Shown: positions 1 to 8,348 of the stretch, one piece after another
Layout of the letters: each line of letters starts with the position of its first letter
Numbering within the stretch: position 1 is the stretch's first letter
Assembly (NCBI GenBank): GCA_045545575.1
Contig: JAZQBE010000057.1
Coordinates: forward strand, 1-51,182
Length of the DNA stretch: 51,182 bases
From: Shuttleworthia sp045545575
Lineage (GTDB): Bacteria > Bacillota > Clostridia > Lachnospirales > Lachnospiraceae
Direction of reading: 5' to 3'
Translations under genes and position numbers: made by a program
Notes under the pieces: generated by a model
What the model was told of the DNA's origin: nothing
Database searches by the model: none
Seen by the model: only the letters and a program-made list of their open reading frames with translations

Positions 1-151
1 CAATTAAGGAAAAATCTAAAACTCCCTGGATTCGGAATCCTTTCCAACCATCATCGCGCTCTGTCGTATTATGTGGTGTATCTTCTGTTTTACATACAAG
101 TGAAATTTCTTCATCTGTTTTGCCTAAAAAGAAGATAACAAAGAAAGACAT
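1..151 (-). pseudogene. ACT-domain protein fragment, cut by the window edge
   Basis: Read on the minus strand, this stretch encodes about 50 residues containing GKTDEEISLVCKTED followed by RDDGWKGFRIQGVLDFSLI. From memory this is the conserved core of small ACT-domain proteins (about 120-130 residues), a family of presumed small-molecule-binding regulatory domains. The C-terminal half lies beyond the left edge. The usual N-terminal strand that precedes GKTDEE is missing: only an ATG and a hydrophobic stretch (MSFFVIFFLGK) stand before it, with in-frame stops just upstream, and none of the three frames upstream contains the expected N-terminus. I therefore read it as 5'-truncated rather than intact. 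A shortened but functional gene starting at the ATG at 151 is the alternative. Confidence 0.5.
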
Positions 152-251
152 ATCAAGCCTTGGTTAAAGTTCTTATCCTGGGTTGGATTAGCTTATTTTT
201 AATTGTCAGCCTTTTTATAGCAAATATTCGGCGATTGCACAAAGTTGTGAG

Positions 252-278
252 GAGACAGAGGGACGGGTCCGGTGTCTC
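252..278. repeat. Imperfect GGGAC/GTCC palindrome after the GH13 gene
   Basis: GAGACA at 252-257 pairs with TGTCTC at 273-278 around a GGGAC-GG-GTCC centre. It directly abuts the stop codon of the GH13 gene at 279. It is a diverged member of the palindrome family found at other gene ends in this window and could act as a transcription terminator or RNA-stabilising hairpin. The 100 bases between this element and the ACT fragment hold nothing I recognise. Confidence 0.5.
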
Positions 279-1934
279 TTATTTCCGGACTACATATGCG
301 CCATACGGCTCCACTACATCTCCAACCTGGGTATTGGAAATGATGCATGTACCGTTCCTGAATTCCTCCGGCATCTCATACTTCACTTCCTTGTCTGAGA
401 AGTTACATACGACAAGCAGCTTCTCCTCTCCAAGTGTTCTTGTATACACATACAGATCCGGATGGCCTGCCTCAAGAAGCGCATAGCTTCCGTACACGAT
501 CAGATCGGATTCATGACGAAGTTTGATCAGCTTCTGATAGTAATAGAAAATGGAATCCTCATCTGCAAGTGCTTCCTCAACGTTGATCTCTGTGTAGTTG
601 GGGTTCACGTGCAGCCAGGGTGTACCCGTGGTGAAGCCTGCATTTTCGCTCGCATCCCACTGCATAGGGGTGCGCGCATGATCACGGCTTTTCTTATGCA
701 GCATCTCTAGGCCCTCTTCTTCGGTCATGAGGCCCTTTTCCACGCTCATGCGATAGTTGCCAACGGACTCGATATCATTGTATGCATCGACGCTGTCGTA
801 ATATGGCATATTCGTCATGCCGATCTCCTCGCCCTCATAAATGTAGGGTGTTCCCTTCATCATGTGCAGGCAAGTCGCCAGCATCTTAGCACTCTTTTTT
901 CTGTACTGCGGTGTGTCATTGCCCCAGCGGGACACGATGCGTACCTGATCATGGTTGTTCCAGTAAAGAGAATTCCATGCAATTCCTTCCAGTCCCGTCT
1001 GCCACTTGGTCATAACATCCTTCAGTTTTTTCAGGTCAAATGTACCGATCGCATAATGTCCCAGCACCGGATGTGCATCAATGCCCATGTGTTCGAACTC
1101 AAAAGCCATGCTCAGTTCGCTGCCATCCAGGCTGGCGTATTTCTTTGCTTCCTCAAGGGTGCAGCCGGCGCACTCACCGACGGTCATGATGTCGTATTTG
1201 GAGAGAACGCGCTGGTTCATCTCGCGGAGGAATTCGTGGACGCGCGGACCATTTGCAGCGACTTCGTGATTGGTCAGGCCGGATGGACGCGGAATGCCAT
1301 CTGCAAATGTCTGGTCTTTGGATATGCAGCTGATGACATCCATGCGAAAGCCATCGATTCCTTTCTGCAGCCACCAGTCCATCATATCATAGACCGCATC
1401 GCGGAGCCTGGGATTCTCCCAGTTCAGATCCGGCTGTTTCTTAGAGAACAGGTGCAGATAGTACTGCTGCGTTGTTTCATCCCACTGCCATGCGGTGCCG
1501 CCAAAGCAGGAACCCCAGTTGTTGGGTTCTCTGCCATCCACTGCATCTTTCCAGATATAGTAATCGCGGTATGGATTGTCCTTTGATTTTCTGGCTTCCT
1601 TGAACCAGGGATGCTCATCGGAGCTGTGGTTTACGACAAGGTCCATGACGATGCGGATGCCAAGGCTATGGGCTTTTGCCAGCATCTCATCGAAGTCTTC
1701 CATCGTTCCGAAATCCTTCATAATATCCTGATAGTCGCTGATATCATAACCGTTGTCATCGTTCGGGGACTCGTAGACCGGTGATAACCAGATCACATCA
1801 ATACCGAGTTTTGCCAGGTATTCCAGTCGGCTTGTGATACCCGGAAGATCGCCGATACCGTCTCCATTGCTGTCCTGAAAGCTGCGCGGATAGATCTGAT
1901 AGACGATGCTGCTCTGCCACCATTTCTTTTCCAT
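279..1934 (-). CDS. Oligo-1,6-glucosidase (GH13 alpha-glucosidase)
   Basis: A cytoplasmic retaining alpha-glucosidase of GH13 subfamily 31, 551 residues as usual for the family. Visible motifs are the calcium-type loop DSNGDGIGD (21-29), region I around VNHSSDEH (101-108), the nucleophile in GFRMDVIS (Asp199), the acid/base Glu254 in VGECAG and the transition-state Asp329 in NNHDQ. The residue after the nucleophile is Val200. In this subfamily Val there is associated with alpha-1,6 specificity (isomaltase), whereas Ala or Thr marks alpha-1,4 maltases, so isomaltose, panose or isomalto-oligosaccharides are the likely substrates. No signal peptide is present. It lies 18 bases downstream of a decayed copy of the same family. 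Sucrose isomerase and trehalulose-type activities share the fold and cannot be fully excluded. Confidence 0.9.
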   Translation of the reverse strand: MEKKWWQSSIVYQIYPRSFQDSNGDGIGDLPGITSRLEYLAKLGIDVIWLSPVYESPNDDNGYDISDYQDIMKDFGTMEDFDEMLAKAHSLGIRIVMDLVVNHSSDEHPWFKEARKSKDNPYRDYYIWKDAVDGREPNNWGSCFGGTAWQWDETTQQYYLHLFSKKQPDLNWENPRLRDAVYDMMDWWLQKGIDGFRMDVISCISKDQTFADGIPRPSGLTNHEVAANGPRVHEFLREMNQRVLSKYDIMTVGECAGCTLEEAKKYASLDGSELSMAFEFEHMGIDAHPVLGHYAIGTFDLKKLKDVMTKWQTGLEGIAWNSLYWNNHDQVRIVSRWGNDTPQYRKKSAKMLATCLHMMKGTPYIYEGEEIGMTNMPYYDSVDAYNDIESVGNYRMSVEKGLMTEEEGLEMLHKKSRDHARTPMQWDASENAGFTTGTPWLHVNPNYTEINVEEALADEDSIFYYYQKLIKLRHESDLIVYGSYALLEAGHPDLYVYTRTLGEEKLLVVCNFSDKEVKYEMPEEFRNGTCIISNTQVGDVVEPYGAYVVRK

Positions 1935-1952
1935 ATCTTGTTACTCCTACTT

Positions 1953-2556
1953 TTATTTCGATCCGCATGTGCGGTAAACGACTGCTTCATACGCTCGCAG
2001 CACTGAATCCGGTGCCGCCTCATAGTTGCCAATAACTATTTCTGCGCCTTCAATCTTCTCAGCGATTTCAGACGGGATGGCTGTCTCCTCTTTTGCAAAG
2101 TTCAGTACGATCACCAGCTGCTCCTCGCCAAGTGTTCTGGTGTATGCATAGATCTGGGGATCTTCCAGAAAAAGAAGTTCGTAGATACCATCCACCATGA
2201 CCGGCAGGCTGTGGCGAAGCGCGATCATTTGTTTATAGTAATTAAAGACGCCATTTTCATCCGCTGTCACACTTGCAGCATTGATCTACGGATAATTGCT
2301 GTTGACATCGACCCAAGGCTGTACATCTGAGAAGCCTGCGTAATCGCTCGCATCCCACTGCATAGGTGATCTCGCGTTGTCGCGTCCCACCGCTTTAAGA
2401 TAGCCGATCACTGTCTCTTTCCCGAGGCCTGCTTTTGTCAGCTCCTTGTAGATATTCAAACTCTCGATGTCTCTGTAGTCCTCGATCTTATCGAAGTATG
2501 CATTTGTCATGCCCAGCTCTTCTCCCTGATAGATGTAGGGAGTTCCCTTGAGAAAA
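1953..2556 (-). pseudogene. Truncated GH13 alpha-glucosidase copy
   Basis: The minus strand encodes the C-terminal part of a second GH13_31 alpha-glucosidase: GTPYIYQGEELGMTNAYFD, RSPMQWDASDYAGF, then the C-terminal beta-domain (LPVMVDGIYELL, AYTRTLGEEQLVIVLNF). The reading frame is interrupted by an in-frame TAG at 2286-2288 in the context NSNYP-stop-INA, where relatives have a sense codon. It begins abruptly near 2556, so the first roughly 370 residues including the nucleophile are gone. The 5' break coincides with an AT-rich repeat array. It looks like a tandem duplicate of the intact gene downstream, or an older resident gene, that was disrupted by an insertion and decayed. The ATG at 2510 is an internal methionine. 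Confidence 0.85.
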
Positions 2557-2657
2557 TAGTAAAATCATTTCCTCGACCTACCCAAAATAGTAAAATCGTA
2601 GACTCGTTTTACCGAGAATAGAAAAATCGTTTTCTCGTTTCTCAAAATAGTAAAACA
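2551..2657. repeat. Four-copy AT-rich repeat array, period about 30 bases
   Basis: The core AAAATAGTAAAATC, or a close variant, recurs at 2553, 2584, 2615 (diverged) and 2644, i.e. with steps of 31, 31 and 29 bases. The first three spacers end in CTCG. The array starts exactly where the truncated glucosidase loses homology. Multiple short terminal repeats of this kind are typical of insertion-sequence ends (IS21-type elements for instance), so this may be the scar of a departed element. The following 120 bases up to the rlmD stop contain no gene that I recognise. Confidence 0.7.
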
Positions 2658-2777
2658 GGAGCCACAACCCTCGGTTTTGATAAGTTTCCTCAGAGAGAAG
2701 CAAGTCGCTAATCTTCACCTGGCTGTCATGAGCCCAAGAACGAAAAATGCCTTAATTCAAGCCTATTCCAGCCCTTC

Positions 2778-4151
2778 TTAGTCCTTATGTGTTAGTAAAC
2801 AGACCGTCTCGATATGCATGGAAAACCCGAACTGGTCCACCGGCCGGTACTGCCGGATCTCATATCCTCCGTCGCACAGGATCCTTGCGTCCCTTGCCAG
2901 CGTCGCCGGATCACAGCTGACGTAGACGATGCGCTTCGGGGCCATGGCAAGCATGGTCTCCAGACAGGCGCTGTCACAGCCTTTGCGGGGCGGATCGACC
3001 ACGATGACGTCCGGCCGGGGAATGACCTCTTCCGCGACTAGTTTCGGCAGAAGTTCTTCCGCTGCGCCGCAGAAGAATTCCGTATTGCCGAGACCGTTCG
3101 CGGCAGCGTTCTGCTTAGCGTCCGCGATCGCTTCCGGAACAATCTCGATCCCGATGGCTTTCCGTGCGTTTTTTGCCATCGCCAGGGTGATTGTCCCGAT
3201 GCCGCAGTACAGGTCCCAGACGGTTTCCTGCCCGGTCAGCTGCGCGTACTCCACCGCGAGGGAATACAGTTTCTGGGTCTGCAGGGGATTGACCTGGTAG
3301 AAGGACCGTGCGGAAATGGCAAACACATTGCCGCAGAGGCGGTCCGTGATGGTATCCGCTCCCCAGAGGATTTTTGTTTCATCGCCGAAGATGACGTTGG
3401 TCCGCTTTGTGTTGATGTTCTGTACGACAGACGTCATGCCGTCCATCGCCGCCAGCCGGCGGCAGAGGCTCTCCGCAGCGATGGTGCGTCCGTTGGTCAC
3501 CAGGCAGACCATGATCTGTCCCGTGGCCTGCGCCGTGCGGATCATCACATGGCGAAGAAGGCCTTCGTGTCGTTCTTCATCGTAGGGCTCTGTGCCGGTC
3601 TCCTCCATCCAGGCACGCACTTCCCGCAGAATGGCGGCGTTGTTTTCCTGCTGCAGCAGGCAGTCTTCGGCCGGAATGATCCGGTGGCTGTGCGCCGCGT
3701 AAAAGCCGGTGACGATGCGTCCGTCCTCGTCGCGGCCCACCGGGTACTGGCCCTTGTTGCGATAGCGCAGGGGCTGCTCCATTCCCAGAATCGGCTGCTG
3801 CGCGGCGTCCAGGACATCGGCGGAAAACCCGCCGATCCGCTCGAAACACCGGCGTACCTGCCGTTCCTTCTGCCTCAGCTGGGCCGGGTAGGCCATCGGC
3901 ATCAGCTGGCATCCGCCGCAGCGGGACGCGGCCGGGCACGGCGGAGCGATCCGATCCGGGCTTGCTGCAAGAACCTCGATCAGGCGGGCGTAGCCGTAGG
4001 TCTTTTTCAGCCGCGTGACGCCGGCGCGGATCCGGTCGCCCGGAATGGCGCCGCGCACGAAGAAAGGCATCCCGTCTGCGCGGCCGATGCCTTCTCCCTG
4101 TACCGTCAGATCTTCAATATCCAGAACAATCTCGTCATTTTTCTTAAACAT
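2778..4151 (-). CDS. rlmD: 23S rRNA (uracil-C5)-methyltransferase, RlmD/RumA family
   Basis: SAM-dependent C5-methylation of a 23S rRNA uridine (U1939 in the E. coli enzyme; some Firmicute homologues also modify U747). The protein has an N-terminal TRAM domain (about 1-60), an iron-sulfur cluster motif with Cys72, Cys78, Cys81 (CGGC) and Cys164, a SAM-binding DLYCGIGT (313-320), the DPPRKGCD motif (386-393), the catalytic cysteine Cys413 in VSCDPATLARD and the general base Glu448. I chose the ATG at 4151: an upstream in-frame ATG at 4196 would translate the palindromic repeat into 15 extra residues without family support. It follows yhaM closely and may be cotranscribed with it, with the palindrome between them. 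Confidence 0.92.
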   Translation of the reverse strand: MFKKNDEIVLDIEDLTVQGEGIGRADGMPFFVRGAIPGDRIRAGVTRLKKTYGYARLIEVLAASPDRIAPPCPAASRCGGCQLMPMAYPAQLRQKERQVRRCFERIGGFSADVLDAAQQPILGMEQPLRYRNKGQYPVGRDEDGRIVTGFYAAHSHRIIPAEDCLLQQENNAAILREVRAWMEETGTEPYDEERHEGLLRHVMIRTAQATGQIMVCLVTNGRTIAAESLCRRLAAMDGMTSVVQNINTKRTNVIFGDETKILWGADTITDRLCGNVFAISARSFYQVNPLQTQKLYSLAVEYAQLTGQETVWDLYCGIGTITLAMAKNARKAIGIEIVPEAIADAKQNAAANGLGNTEFFCGAAEELLPKLVAEEVIPRPDVIVVDPPRKGCDSACLETMLAMAPKRIVYVSCDPATLARDARILCDGGYEIRQYRPVDQFGFSMHIETVCLLTHKD

Positions 4152-4164
4152 AGGATTTCTCTCA

Positions 4165-4195
4165 TGAGTCAGAGGGGACTGGCCCCTTTGACTCA
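4165..4195. repeat. Palindrome overlapping the yhaM stop codon
   Basis: A 31-base near-perfect inverted repeat, TGAGTCAGAGGGGAC on one side and CCCCTTTGACTCA on the other. The outer TGA on the minus strand is the stop codon of the yhaM gene (4193-4195). Family member with those at 6856, 12958, 13986, 23338 and 45815. Confidence 0.85.
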
Positions 4196-5149
4196 TTTTT
4201 CATAAGCCGGGCTGGTCTGGCGGATGTTCGCGTCTAAGAGGCGGTTGAATCCGAGCCAGGATACGTTGTCATCGGCCAGTTCGGCCGTGGCTTCGCGGAA
4301 GGTTTCCATTTTGGCGTCCAGGTTATCGGCGAAGGACAGCGCCAGGGCTTCGGCCAGCGAGGGCTTTTTCGGCGAGCCGAATTCCAGTTCTCCGTGGTGT
4401 GCCAGGATGCAGTGGATCAGCTCGTTGGCCTTGACCTTCGGGAAATCTTCGATTTTCTTGATGCGGTCGGAAACAATGTTCGCGCCGATCACGATGTGGC
4501 CCAACAGCTGGCCGGCGTCCGTGTAATCATTTTCCGGGTACGGCGACAGCTCGAACAGCTTGCCGATATCGTGCAGGATGGCCGCCGTCAGCAGCAGGTC
4601 GCGGTCGAGGAACGGATAGCGGTCCGCGAAAAACATGCAGTTTTTCGTCACGGAGAGCGTGTGCTCTAAAAGGCCGCCGACATAGGCGTGATGCACCTGC
4701 TTGGCCGCGGAGTGGAACTGGAAGCGCTCGCGGAACTGCTCGCCGTTAAAGAAGCTTTCGAGCAGGCGGCGCATATACGGCGCCTTTACTTCCGCGATCA
4801 CGGACTGCAGTTCCGCGTACATGGCCGCCGGATCCTTGCCGGAACTGGGCAGGTAGTCAGCCGGGTTGTATTCGCCGGCAGACGCGACGCGAAGCTGACG
4901 GACGATCAGCTGGAGATTGCCGTTGTAGCTTTGCACCTCGCCCTTGATTTCCACGTAGTCGAGAGCGCTGTAGGTGTCGATGCCCGGGGCGGAGGGATCC
5001 CAGACCTTGGCGTCGAGATGGCCGGTTTTGTCCTGGAGCGTCAGGGAATCGTAAGGCTTTCCGGCTTTGGTCTTGTATTCCATTTTTTTGCGGACCATGT
5101 AGATCTCGTCAACGCGGTCGCCTTCGTGCAGTTCATTGATATATTTCAT
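4193..5149 (-). CDS. yhaM: 3'-5' exoribonuclease YhaM family
   Basis: A 318-residue protein with an N-terminal OB-fold nucleic-acid-binding region (about 1-95, including DKTGHLDAKVW and GEVQSYNGNLQL) and a C-terminal HD phosphohydrolase domain: HHAYVGGLLEH (153-163), AAILHDIGK with His193-Asp194, and later HCILAHHGELEFGSP. This domain pair and length match YhaM/Cbf1, a metal-dependent 3'-5' exonuclease acting on RNA and, in some species, DNA. The stop codon is embedded in a palindromic repeat that separates it from rlmD. The start ATG at 5149 has a GGAAAGGA-type ribosome binding site. Confidence 0.9.
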   Translation of the reverse strand: MKYINELHEGDRVDEIYMVRKKMEYKTKAGKPYDSLTLQDKTGHLDAKVWDPSAPGIDTYSALDYVEIKGEVQSYNGNLQLIVRQLRVASAGEYNPADYLPSSGKDPAAMYAELQSVIAEVKAPYMRRLLESFFNGEQFRERFQFHSAAKQVHHAYVGGLLEHTLSVTKNCMFFADRYPFLDRDLLLTAAILHDIGKLFELSPYPENDYTDAGQLLGHIVIGANIVSDRIKKIEDFPKVKANELIHCILAHHGELEFGSPKKPSLAEALALSFADNLDAKMETFREATAELADDNVSWLGFNRLLDANIRQTSPAYEK

Positions 5150-5182
5150 GGGTATCCTTTCCGTCTGTGTACGGTTCCATTG

Positions 5183-5223
5183 AAAAAAGTCCGAACCCCG
5201 CTGCAGGCAGGGGATTCGGACTT
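5183..5223 (-). terminator. Intrinsic terminator of the GH43 gene
   Basis: AAGTCCGAACCCC (5187-5199) pairs with GGGG-A-TTCGGACTT (5210-5223) around GCTGCAGGCA. On the minus strand the stem is followed by a run of six T, so it is a strong terminator for the GH43 gene ending at 5292, separating it from yhaM. Confidence 0.9.
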
Positions 5224-5291
5224 ATTTTACACGAAAACACCGCTCCTGAAAACCGCGGGAACAGATTCTGTTCGCGGGAATCAGACAAAGA

Positions 5292-6824
5292 TCAGACAAA
5301 TGAAAATGTGCGCAGATCAAAGCTGCCTTCGCAGGCAGACAGAATGTACAGGGCGTGCGTTCCTGCCGGAACCGCAAACGACGCACGGACCTTTGTCCAT
5401 TCCCTGCCGGACACGTCGGTGGGGATTTCCGCGCAAAGTGTTCCCGCATCGCCGGGCGCGTCTGACGTCACGCGGATGGTGCCCCGGGCATTTCCGCGGA
5501 TTTCCAGGACGATTTCCCGCGTCTTTTCATCGTCAAAAGTGAAATACTTGTAGCCCGCAGCCGAACCGGGCAGCATATTGCAGATATACTGCAGCGGCTC
5601 ATCCGCCGGATCAACGTCTTCCGGATTCACGTCCGGCGCGTCCTGCGTCAGGAACGGATAATCCATTTTCATTGCCATGGGGTGCGAATGCGCCGCGCCG
5701 TTTGCGGCCGTCAGCCGGCAGCAGATGCCGGCCGGGTACGTGCCCTGCCCCAAAAGCGGTCCGCCGTTCAGGCCGCAGCTGGTCACTTCTGCCTGGGCGA
5801 TGTGTCCGTTCTCATCGAAGTGGATTTCTTCCGCGCAGCCCTGCCGGCTGTAGTTGGTCCGGTCCGTCTGGCGGTGATAAAACACATACCATTTCCCGTC
5901 GGCACATTCGATGCCGCCGTGGGTATTGCCCAGCGCGTTCAGGGATTCTTTCTCCGTCCGCCCGTTAAGGCCGATGTCGCCGATGCTGACAAGCGTTCCG
6001 CCGTAAACGTATCCCCCATCCGGACGGTCGGAAACGGCGTAGCACAGTTCATGGCTTAAAACCGAAGAATAGACGAAGTAGTATTTTCCGTGGATCTTCC
6101 GGATGGAGCTGGCTTCAAACAGTTCGTGCCCTTCAAACCCGGTACCTTCGCTTTCGTAGATGTCCGGCATCAGTTTGCGCGGCTTTGTTTTTAACGTGAG
6201 CATATCGTCGCACAGCGTCATCACCTGCGAACCGTGATCTGGCATTTTGTAGGATTTGTTTGCCGGGGCATTGCCGGAATACAGGTAGATTTCGCCGTCA
6301 TCATCCACAAAAATACCGGGATCGAACTGTACCCAGTCGCCCTCGCGGGTACCCAGCGGCGTTCCGTCTTCATGCTGTACCATGCCCAGATACTCGTATC
6401 TTCCCGCCGGCGTATCGCAGACCGCCACCCGGATCTCCGGGAGAAAGTCCATGCAGTAATACAGATAATACCGCCCGTCCTTGCCGCGCGCCACGTCCGG
6501 CGCCCACATTGCATGCACGCCGCGGGGATTTACATCCTCCGGCTTCTTCGGTTCGATTCCGAACAGCAGCAGCTGCTCCGGGGCGTCTTCCGGAATATTC
6601 TGATTGACCGGATCCTGATCCTTGCGGAAAATCACGCCTTCGTAGCGCCAGGTCTTCAGATCATGTACATCGGCCGACCAGCAGACGTAATCGTTCAGGC
6701 AGAACCCCGCCGACCCGAAACGGTCGTGACTGCCGTAGACATAGAGCCGGCCGTCAAACACATGGGGCTCGCCGTCGGGCATATACTCAAACGACGGAAG
6801 ATAGGGATTGAATACCTGTTTCAT
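5292..6824 (-). CDS. GH43 family glycosidase with C-terminal carbohydrate-binding domain
   Basis: A cytoplasmic inverting glycosidase with a five-bladed propeller, acting on arabinose- or xylose-containing oligosaccharides. The three GH43 carboxylates are visible: Asp17 in MPDGEPHVFDGRLY (base), Asp168 in FDPGIFVDDDG (pKa modulator) and Glu237 in LFEASSIRK (acid). After the catalytic region (about 1-360) the last 120 residues (FTFDDEKTREIVLEIRGNA to DLRTFSFV) form a beta-sandwich like CBM6. The opening NPYLPSFEYMPDGEPHVFDG is characteristic of intracellular beta-xylosidase or arabinofuranosidase subfamilies, but I cannot fix the sugar. There is no signal peptide. An AAAGGAT ribosome binding site precedes ATG 6824. 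It lies directly downstream of the MFS gene, and its mRNA ends at the terminator near 5187. Confidence 0.88.
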   Translation of the reverse strand: MKQVFNPYLPSFEYMPDGEPHVFDGRLYVYGSHDRFGSAGFCLNDYVCWSADVHDLKTWRYEGVIFRKDQDPVNQNIPEDAPEQLLLFGIEPKKPEDVNPRGVHAMWAPDVARGKDGRYYLYYCMDFLPEIRVAVCDTPAGRYEYLGMVQHEDGTPLGTREGDWVQFDPGIFVDDDGEIYLYSGNAPANKSYKMPDHGSQVMTLCDDMLTLKTKPRKLMPDIYESEGTGFEGHELFEASSIRKIHGKYYFVYSSVLSHELCYAVSDRPDGGYVYGGTLVSIGDIGLNGRTEKESLNALGNTHGGIECADGKWYVFYHRQTDRTNYSRQGCAEEIHFDENGHIAQAEVTSCGLNGGPLLGQGTYPAGICCRLTAANGAAHSHPMAMKMDYPFLTQDAPDVNPEDVDPADEPLQYICNMLPGSAAGYKYFTFDDEKTREIVLEIRGNARGTIRVTSDAPGDAGTLCAEIPTDVSGREWTKVRASFAVPAGTHALYILSACEGSFDLRTFSFV

Positions 6825-6855
6825 CGTGAATCATCCTTTCCATTCCGGAAAACGC

Positions 6856-6883
6856 GTCAGAGGGGACGGTCCCTTCTGACTCA
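6856..6883. repeat. Palindrome overlapping the MFS stop codon
   Basis: GTCAGAGGGGAC and GTCCCTTCTGAC form an inverted repeat. The adjoining TCA (6881-6883) is the MFS gene's TGA stop on the minus strand. Same family as 4165-4195. Confidence 0.85.
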
Positions 6884-8266
6884 TTTGTCGTCGCGGATCA
6901 ACAGAACGCCGGCAGCGAACATGACGACGGCGACGGCGGTCATGCCGACGCCGGCCATGCGGAATCCGTACAGACCGGCATTGCCGGAGGCTTCCGCTGC
7001 CGCGCTGTGGGCGGCGCCGTTCATCACGCCGACGAACACAGCCGTGCCGACCGCGCCGGCGATGGTGCGCAGCGACGACAGGAGGGCAGTTCCATGGGCG
7101 GTCGCGCCTTTATCCTTGATGCCGGAGATACCCCAGGTGACGATGGTCATCAGCAGGAAGGCGATGCCGGCGCTGCGGACCGCGTAGGCCACGATCAGAA
7201 GGACCAGCGGCGCGGCGGCAGTGATCCCGACATTTCCGACGACGAACAGAAGTCCGCCGATCAGGAACAGCTTGCGCATGCCCATTTTGTCGTACATCTT
7301 GCCGGCGATGGGCGAGATCAGCATGGAGCAGAGTGAGCCGGGCAGGGTGCACAGGCCGGAAACGGCGGCCGCAAGGCCCAGCGTCCGCTGCAGATACAGG
7401 GGGACGAGCACCGTTCCGCCCATCATCACCAGGTACATGATGACGCTGCCGAGAACGCTCAGTGTGTAGTTTTTATAGCGCAGGATGCGCAGATCCAAGA
7501 AGGGTTCGTCCATCCGCAGCTGGCGCACCGAAAACAGCACCGCGCCGACAGCGCCGACCGCAAGAACGGCGATGGTCACCGGATCGGTCAGTCCGCGGGA
7601 GGTGATGAAGCCTAAGCCCAGCGTGACGCCGCCGAAGGCGAAGATGCTGAGCACGAACGACAGGATGTCAAAGGACGTATTCCGGGTATCCAGCACGTCT
7701 TCGAAGAAGATCAGCGCCAGCACCAGCGAGACCACCATGACGACGGCGACCAGCCAGAACACGGAGCGCCAGCCCCACAGATCCACCATGATGCCGCCTA
7801 GGGTCGGCGCCACCAGCGGAGCCGCGCTGACCGCCAGGCCGTACCATCCCATGTACGTACCCTGCTGATCCTTCGGGAAAATGGTCAGGATGACCACCTG
7901 CGTCATCGCCGTGGTCAGACCGCTGCCCAAAGCCTGCAGCACACGGCCGATCATCACCGGGATAAACGAGCCGGATACCGCGCAGAGCACGGAGCCGACG
8001 ACAAAAAGCAGCAGACCGGCGAGGAACAGGCGCTTCGTCGGGAAGCGCGTGATCAGAAACGCCGTCAGGGGCATTACGATGCCCATGGCCAGGGAAAAGC
8101 CGCTGGTCACCCACTGGCCGGTGTTGACGTCAACGTTTAAATCCGCGATCATGGCCGGCAGGGCGGTGGAAAGCGCCGTCGTCAGAAACGAGCCGACGAT
8201 GCTCGCCGCCAGCAGACAGAGAAAGATCAGAAAACGGTTCTTGGGTTCAATGGTTTTCGCAGGCAT
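6881..8266 (-). CDS. MFS transporter, DHA2 (EmrB/QacA-like) drug:H+ antiporter family
   Basis: A 461-residue polytopic membrane protein with many hydrophobic segments. It contains TTALSTALPAMIADL with the WVTSGFSLAMG segment typical of DHA2 transporters, GRVLQALGSGL (motif C-like region) and GWRSVFWLV. DHA2 members normally export hydrophobic or cationic compounds in exchange for protons; a few move other metabolites. The start is placed at ATG 8266, preceded by AGAAAGGGAAA. An upstream in-frame start at 8317 would add 17 residues with no ribosome binding site. It is embedded among polysaccharide- and glycoside-degrading genes, so export of a released aglycone or phenolic is an attractive but unproven role. 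The stop lies inside a palindromic repeat. Confidence 0.85.
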   Translation of the reverse strand: MPAKTIEPKNRFLIFLCLLAASIVGSFLTTALSTALPAMIADLNVDVNTGQWVTSGFSLAMGIVMPLTAFLITRFPTKRLFLAGLLLFVVGSVLCAVSGSFIPVMIGRVLQALGSGLTTAMTQVVILTIFPKDQQGTYMGWYGLAVSAAPLVAPTLGGIMVDLWGWRSVFWLVAVVMVVSLVLALIFFEDVLDTRNTSFDILSFVLSIFAFGGVTLGLGFITSRGLTDPVTIAVLAVGAVGAVLFSVRQLRMDEPFLDLRILRYKNYTLSVLGSVIMYLVMMGGTVLVPLYLQRTLGLAAAVSGLCTLPGSLCSMLISPIAGKMYDKMGMRKLFLIGGLLFVVGNVGITAAAPLVLLIVAYAVRSAGIAFLLMTIVTWGISGIKDKGATAHGTALLSSLRTIAGAVGTAVFVGVMNGAAHSAAAEASGNAGLYGFRMAGVGMTAVAVVMFAAGVLLIRDDK

Positions 8267-8298
8267 GTTTTTTCCCTTTCTGAAGGTACAGGAGACGC

Positions 8299-8325
8299 TC
8301 CGCACAGGGTTCCTCATGTGCGGAG
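8299..8325 (-). terminator. Hairpin after the large esterase gene
   Basis: CTCCGCACA (8299-8307) pairs with TGTGCGGAG (8317-8325). It lies between the stop of the esterase gene (8349) and the MFS start. No strong T-run follows on the minus strand, so it may only attenuate or stabilise the message. Confidence 0.45.
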
Positions 8326-8348
8326 TGCCATTCCTTATTACTGTCTTA

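Noticed and set aside
160..486. A plus-strand frame beginning with a hydrophobic segment (GWISLFLIVSLFIANI)
   Set aside because: It runs through the palindrome and antisense into the GH13 gene, and no ribosome binding site or terminator supports it.
2551..2657. Regular repeats that could be taken for a CRISPR array
   Set aside because: The repeats are only about 14 bases and diverge, spacers are about 16 bases and themselves similar (CTCG ends), and no cas genes are present.
4152..4196. N-terminal extension of rlmD (MSQRGQSPLTHERNP)
   Set aside because: It is simply the translated palindromic repeat; family length and motif spacing support the ATG at 4151.
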